From: an uncultured Lachnospiraceae bacterium
Lineage (GTDB): Bacteria; Bacillota; Clostridia; Lachnospirales; Lachnospiraceae
Reading direction: 5' to 3'
Assembly (NCBI GenBank): GCA_934899185.1
Contig: CAKXYI010000001.1
Coordinates: forward strand, 558,001-622,000
Length of the DNA: 64,000 bases
Shown: positions 59,947 to 64,000 of the stretch, piece after piece
Numbering within the stretch: the first letter of the stretch is position 1
How the letters are laid out: each line of letters starts with the position of its first letter
Position numbers and translations under genes: made by a program
The notes under the pieces: generated by a model
Told to the model about the DNA's origin: nothing
Databases searched by the model: none
Seen by the model: the letters and a program-made list of their open reading frames with translations, nothing else

Positions 59947-62220
59947 CTATTCGTTCATTTCTTTAAATAAATCTTCCCAACGTTCCTCCGGGATCATGGG
60001 AATCATTCTCTTAATGGTCTGTAATGGTTCTGACAAAAGTCCCATTTCCTTCGGAAGGTCCTCTGCATATGGCATCTGCTTAGCAGCCGCGTCCATACCC
60101 ATCTTTGCAATCACGGCATTGACCATTGGCATGACCTCATCCATAAAGTCTTTTCCAACCGGATGTTTTTTCACATCCACGATCGGTGTCATCAGATCAT
60201 ACTTCTGTCCGCTTGCCATATACTCATCTTCCACGGTGACCGCCTGCTGCAATAAGACCGTCTCTGCATCCTGACAGATCTCGATCGTATAATCTCCTCC
60301 CGGAATACGGAAAGCGTGCGCGCCCTCATCCCAATAAGTAAAGCATCTTTTATCCAAGGTAAATGTCACAATCTTGCTCTCGCCCGGCTGCAGATCAACT
60401 TTTTCAAACCGGCGGAGTTCACGCACCGGACGATTGATGGCAGTCGCGCCCTTTTTACAGCCGACATACAACTGAACCAGTGCTTTCCCGGCACAATTTC
60501 CTGTGTTCTTAACAGACACGCTGACGTTTAAGACCTGACCTGCTGCATAGGTATCTTTTTCCACCTGTAAGTCATCGTAAACGAATTCCGTGTAAGAAAG
60601 CCCATATCCAAATGGAAAACGCACCGGCATTTTCCGACTGCTATAGTAACGATAACCGACAAAGACGCCCTCGCCATAAGTTACCTCGTTACCCTCGCCC
60701 GGCCAGGTCAGATATGAAGACGAATCCTCATAGCGCAATGGGAAGGACTCTGCCAAATGTCCTGACGGATTGGTCTCTCCGCTAAGAACTGACCAGATGG
60801 CTTCGCTTGCACCTTCTCCTGCCAGATATGCTTCCAAAATACCTGCCACATCATCCGCCCAAGGCAGTTCAACGACACCACCGTTTTCCAGAACGACGAC
60901 TGTATTTTTCTGGACTTCGGCAATCTCTGCGATCAGGCGGTTCTGGCATTTCGGCAACTTCATGGTATAGCGGTCAAAGCCCTCGGACTCCATGATCGGC
61001 GGCAATCCCGCCATAATGACAACGACCTCTGCCTCTTTTGCAGCCGCGATTGCTTCTTTTGCCTTTTCCTCGTCATAAATATCTTCCGCCGCGCTATAGC
61101 CCTCCACATAAGATACATTCGTCCAAGCCTTTGTCACCTCCGGCATGGTCGGCACCTTATATGGATTGACTCTGGAAGATCCTGCTCCCTGATATCTTGG
61201 CTCATTTGCAAAGCCACCGACGATCAGGATCTTTTGTTCTTTTTGCAAAGGTAAGACCTGATCCTGGTTTTTCAGTAAAACAAGAGATTCCTTTGCCAGA
61301 TCTACTGCCAAAGCATGACCTTTTTCATAGTCATAGACCACTTCTTTTTTATTGTCTTTTGCCTTTAAGACCAGAGCAATCAGTTCCTGACATGCTTCAT
61401 CTAAGAGGCTGACTTCTAACTGACCGCTTTCTACTGCCTCCACGATCTCTTTATCATGCAGACCATCTCCCGGCATGGTAAGGGCACAGCCGCCCTTTAC
61501 TGCTGCGACGCGGTCATGGACTGCCGCCCAATCGCTGACCACCATGCCGTCAAAGCCCCATTCTCCACGCAAGATATCCACCAGATACTTGCGGTTCTCC
61601 GTCAGATAAGTGCCATCCACCTTGTTGTAGGATGCCATGACCGTCCAAGGCTTTGCCTCCTTGACAACCTTTTCAAAAGCTGACAGATAAATCTCCCGCA
61701 TGGCGCGCTCCGGCACCTTGCTATTGCTGGTTCTTCTGCGCGTCTCCTGATTGTTTGCCACATAATGTTTGAGCGACGCGCCGACACCTTCTGCCTGCAA
61801 TGCTTTGACATAGGCAGATCCCATGCTGCCAGCCAGATAAGGATCTTCTGAAAAATATTCAAAATTGCGCCCACACAAAGGGCTTCTCTTGATATTGATG
61901 CCCGGTCCTAAAAGCACCTCAACTTCCTGTTCCTGCGCATTCTGTCCCAGAGCCTGACCCAACCTTTTGGCTACGGATGTATCAAAAGAAGATCCGCTAC
62001 AACAAGCCGCCGGGAAACAGGTAGCAACGCGGCTTTCGTGCTTGCCCATGAAATCCTGCGCGCCTTCCTGCTTACGCAGTCCTTGCGGACCATCAGCCAT
62101 ACGAAGCGACGCAAGTGCCGGCACTTCCTTGGTCATAAATGTGTTTGCGCCGGATGTCAGTGACGCTTTTTCTTCCAGAGTCAAAGTTTTTACGATTTCT
62201 TTTGCCTTTGTCTCATACAT
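59947..62220 (-). CDS. Glycoside hydrolase family 3 (beta-glucosidase/beta-xylosidase type)
   Basis: 757 residues, no signal peptide, so it acts in the cytosol. The GH3 N domain carries MADGPQGLRK, KHYVANNQET and nucleophile D230 (DGMVVSDWAAVHDR). The GH3 C domain carries VVLENGGVVELPW, and an FnIII-like domain contains VSVKNTGNCAGKALVQLYV. It releases terminal beta-linked glucose or xylose; specificity is not fixed by sequence. The ATG follows AGGAAG by six bases; the frame extends upstream into the divergent promoter. First gene of the GH3-GPH operon. Confidence 0.93.
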   Translation of the reverse strand: MYETKAKEIVKTLTLEEKASLTSGANTFMTKEVPALASLRMADGPQGLRKQEGAQDFMGKHESRVATCFPAACCSGSSFDTSVAKRLGQALGQNAQEQEVEVLLGPGINIKRSPLCGRNFEYFSEDPYLAGSMGSAYVKALQAEGVGASLKHYVANNQETRRRTSNSKVPERAMREIYLSAFEKVVKEAKPWTVMASYNKVDGTYLTENRKYLVDILRGEWGFDGMVVSDWAAVHDRVAAVKGGCALTMPGDGLHDKEIVEAVESGQLEVSLLDEACQELIALVLKAKDNKKEVVYDYEKGHALAVDLAKESLVLLKNQDQVLPLQKEQKILIVGGFANEPRYQGAGSSRVNPYKVPTMPEVTKAWTNVSYVEGYSAAEDIYDEEKAKEAIAAAKEAEVVVIMAGLPPIMESEGFDRYTMKLPKCQNRLIAEIAEVQKNTVVVLENGGVVELPWADDVAGILEAYLAGEGASEAIWSVLSGETNPSGHLAESFPLRYEDSSSYLTWPGEGNEVTYGEGVFVGYRYYSSRKMPVRFPFGYGLSYTEFVYDDLQVEKDTYAAGQVLNVSVSVKNTGNCAGKALVQLYVGCKKGATAINRPVRELRRFEKVDLQPGESKIVTFTLDKRCFTYWDEGAHAFRIPGGDYTIEICQDAETVLLQQAVTVEDEYMASGQKYDLMTPIVDVKKHPVGKDFMDEVMPMVNAVIAKMGMDAAAKQMPYAEDLPKEMGLLSEPLQTIKRMIPMIPEERWEDLFKEMNE

Positions 62221-62346
62221 TTTGCCTTCCTCCTCCGTTTCTTTGGTCATATTGTTGCACGCTTTGGGGCAAAAACAAATGCACACTATCACGATGCTGT
62301 GCTGTCACCGTACATATATGATATATTGTCATTTAACTATACAAAG

Positions 62347-62394
62347 TGTTCGGTATATGTTATAATATACAAAACATTCGACATTTGACGAACA
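62347..62394. promoter_or_regulatory. Divergent promoter/operator between GH3 and TetR genes
   Basis: A TG-extended TATAAT (62361-62366) for the TetR gene sits inside the palindrome of GTATAT and ATATAC (62353-62370). Outer TGTTCG (62347-62352) and CGAACA (62389-62394) form a second inverted repeat. This is a likely site for the TetR protein to control both directions. Confidence 0.6.
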
Positions 62395-62437
62395 AGATGA
62401 TTTAAGAAGAAATCAATGTATTTTCAGGAGGGATCAA

Positions 62438-63130
62438 ATGGAAAAAGGACTGCAATACAAGCGCACAGACCGTGCCATCGTCAATGCTTTTATTAAATTA
62501 GTCAATCAGGGATCTTTTGAGAAACTGACTGTGCAGGAGATCTTAGACGAAGCCCTCGTCAGCCGCAATACCTTTTACTCCCACTATCGGGACAAATACG
62601 ATATTGCTGAACAATTATTTGAAAAATATAAAGAAGATTTTATGGAACTATTAAGAAAGAGTTATACCAATGTCGGCAAAGAATGGGCAGGAACGGATAA
62701 ATTCGATCAGTTTTCCAACCTGCCGACCCAGACATTTCTCCATTTCCATCAGGAGTATGGTGACATCATGTCCGCCCTCAATAAGATCAAGACAGATAAG
62801 GTAGATATGGATCTCTTCGTGTCGCAACTTTTTAAAAAACGTTACCTATCCGCTCCCAGCAATCAGGAAGATCTGACACCGGAACGCAATCTGAATCTGG
62901 AAGCCGAGATCTATGCCGCAGTCTATAACGCCATTGCCCGCTATTATGCTGATTTTGATCCACGGAAACCGGAAGATGCCCCCATCCACATTCCTTATTT
63001 GGAGGAATCCATCTGCCATGCCTTTTTGTTTTCCATCGGCATTATTGAAAAGCACTACAAAGATAGTGCTTTCCAATATATGATGGAAACGGAAAAAGAA
63101 GCCAAGAAGTTAAAAGAGAATTATCAATAG
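62438..63130 (+). CDS. TetR-family transcriptional regulator
   Basis: 230 residues. The DNA-binding part is LTVQEILDEALVSRNTFYSHY, followed by a helical C-terminal domain with a TetR_C_7-like layout. It is divergent from the GH3-GPH operon and probably represses or activates it. AGGAGGG lies six bases before the ATG. Its stop overlaps the convergent dehydrogenase stop by seven bases. Confidence 0.88.
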   Translation: MEKGLQYKRTDRAIVNAFIKLVNQGSFEKLTVQEILDEALVSRNTFYSHYRDKYDIAEQLFEKYKEDFMELLRKSYTNVGKEWAGTDKFDQFSNLPTQTFLHFHQEYGDIMSALNKIKTDKVDMDLFVSQLFKKRYLSAPSNQEDLTPERNLNLEAEIYAAVYNAIARYYADFDPRKPEDAPIHIPYLEESICHAFLFSIGIIEKHYKDSAFQYMMETEKEAKKLKENYQ

Positions 63131-64000
63131 ACAAGGTTCTGAGGTCTGCCATTTAAATATGCTTCGATATTATCAGCAGTAATATCCATGATCCTCTGTC
63201 TGCTTTCTTTTGGTGCCCATGAAATGTGAGGTGTGATAATGCAGTTTGGTGCCTCAAGAAGAGGATTGTCCTCTCTGATCGGCTCTGTATATACAACATC
63301 TAATGCAGCTCCGGCCATCTTTCCCGAGCGCAGTGCATCCGCCACATCCTGTTCATTGATCAGTTGCCCTCTGGCATTATTGATCAGCATTACGCCGTCC
63401 TTCATCTTAGAAATGGCAGACTTGTTGATCATTCCCTCATTTTCCGGCGTAAGGAAGCAATGCAGACTGATAACATCAGCATTCGCATACAATTCCTCCA
63501 GATCCACATAAGTTGCGATCTCTTTACCCGCATCACTCGGATACAGATCATATGCGATCACATTCATGCCCAATGCCTTAGCGACACGCCCTTCAGCCTG
63601 ACCGATGCGGCCAAATCCTATGATACCCATTGTCTTACCCTCCAGTTCTACCAGCGGATAATCCCAATAGCACCAGTCCGGATTGCTTGACCATTTGCCC
63701 GCGTGAACACTGTCACTATGATGACCGATATGATGACATAATTCTAAAAGCAAGGCAATCGAGAATTGGCTTACAGATGCTGTTCCATAGGTTGGGACAT
63801 TTGATACAATGATCCCCCTGCTCTTGGCATATGCAACGTCGATCACATTATAGCCGGTTGCAAGTACCGCGATCATTTTTAAATTATTACATTGATCCAT
63901 CGTATTCTTTGATATCGGAGTCTTGTTTGTTACAACAACATCAGCGTCCTTTATCCTATCCGCGATGATCGGTGCTTCAACATAACTCGTTCTATCATAT
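63124..64000 (-). CDS. D-2-hydroxyacid dehydrogenase (hydroxypyruvate/glycerate dehydrogenase-like), 5' end beyond window
   Basis: The frame stays open to the window end, so the N-terminus is missing; the internal Met at 63900 is not the start (upstream sequence DADVVVTNKTPIS is typical of the family). The NAD domain has MGIIGFGRIGQ with its Rossmann loop. Catalytic residues are seen as Arg in NNARGQLIN, Glu in YTEPIREDNPL and His in ITPHISW. It interconverts a 2-oxo acid and a D-2-hydroxy acid, most like hydroxypyruvate and glycerate. Confidence 0.9.
   Translation of the reverse strand, partial: YDRTSYVEAPIIADRIKDADVVVTNKTPISKNTMDQCNNLKMIAVLATGYNVIDVAYAKSRGIIVSNVPTYGTASVSQFSIALLLELCHHIGHHSDSVHAGKWSSNPDWCYWDYPLVELEGKTMGIIGFGRIGQAEGRVAKALGMNVIAYDLYPSDAGKEIATYVDLEELYANADVISLHCFLTPENEGMINKSAISKMKDGVMLINNARGQLINEQDVADALRSGKMAGAALDVVYTEPIREDNPLLEAPNCIITPHISWAPKESRQRIMDITADNIEAYLNGRPQNLVY

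Overview
The window looks like the chromosome of a low-to-mid GC Gram-positive Clostridia species, most likely a gut Lachnospiraceae. Pointers are SpoVT with a sigma-G-like promoter, a class B-like sortase beside a protein with a PTTAD-type sorting signal, an LtaS-family sulfatase, ECF-type ThiT transporters, GPH sugar symporters paired with GH31 and GH3 enzymes, and strong AGGAGG ribosome binding sites. No rRNA, CRISPR array, insertion sequence or integrase was seen. No stretch over about 300 bases lacks a gene.

Layout. 1-9.7 kb: helicase-loader fragment and a divergent PRPP synthase; an LtaS-like enzyme with a C-terminal IPT/TIG-like domain; a large membrane-anchored protein of unknown function; a CDF metal exporter; thiT under a TPP riboswitch; a YhhN-family protein. 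9.8-20.2 kb: a cell-surface operon on the minus strand made of a 2,654-residue repeat protein (about 26 Ig-like units plus two FN3 domains), a sortase, and a BspA-like LRR protein that carries a plausible sorting signal. 20.4-25.6 kb: heterodimeric ABC exporter with its MarR regulator, a TetR regulator and tRNA-Pro(CGG). 25.7-39.7 kb: housekeeping genes (glucokinase, class A PBP, DUF3737, PatB/MalY, SpoVT), a tightly overlapping three-gene operon ending in a second ThiT-like protein, a diguanylate cyclase, a DNA glycosylase, a half-size EamA transporter, an NSS symporter, a DUF134-NifX fusion and a stand-alone FakA-like domain.

39.9-62.2 kb is a glycan-utilisation region with three divergently regulated units: GH31/GPH/esterase with an AraC regulator and hydrolase; a sialate-O-acetylesterase-like protein and a hydrolase with a TetR regulator; GH3/GPH with another TetR regulator. 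A chemoreceptor-PilZ fusion sits among them. The last gene, a 2-hydroxyacid dehydrogenase, runs off the window end.

The most notable feature is a conspicuously AT-rich island at about 52.7-57.8 kb, inserted between two of the glycan units. It starts with a 23-codon gene, not expected from ordinary gene calling, that has a perfect ribosome binding site and ends in asparagine. A transcription-terminator-like hairpin follows. Next come an MccB-like (E1/ThiF-fold) peptide adenylyltransferase, a single-module ClpB-D1-like AAA+ ATPase, an MFS exporter, a GNAT acetyltransferase and an AraC regulator. I read this as a microcin C7-like peptide-nucleotide antibiotic cluster in a Gram-positive anaerobe, with an unusually long precursor, an MccB lacking the usual CxxC zinc motifs and a AAA+ partner that I do not know from described microcin C operons.
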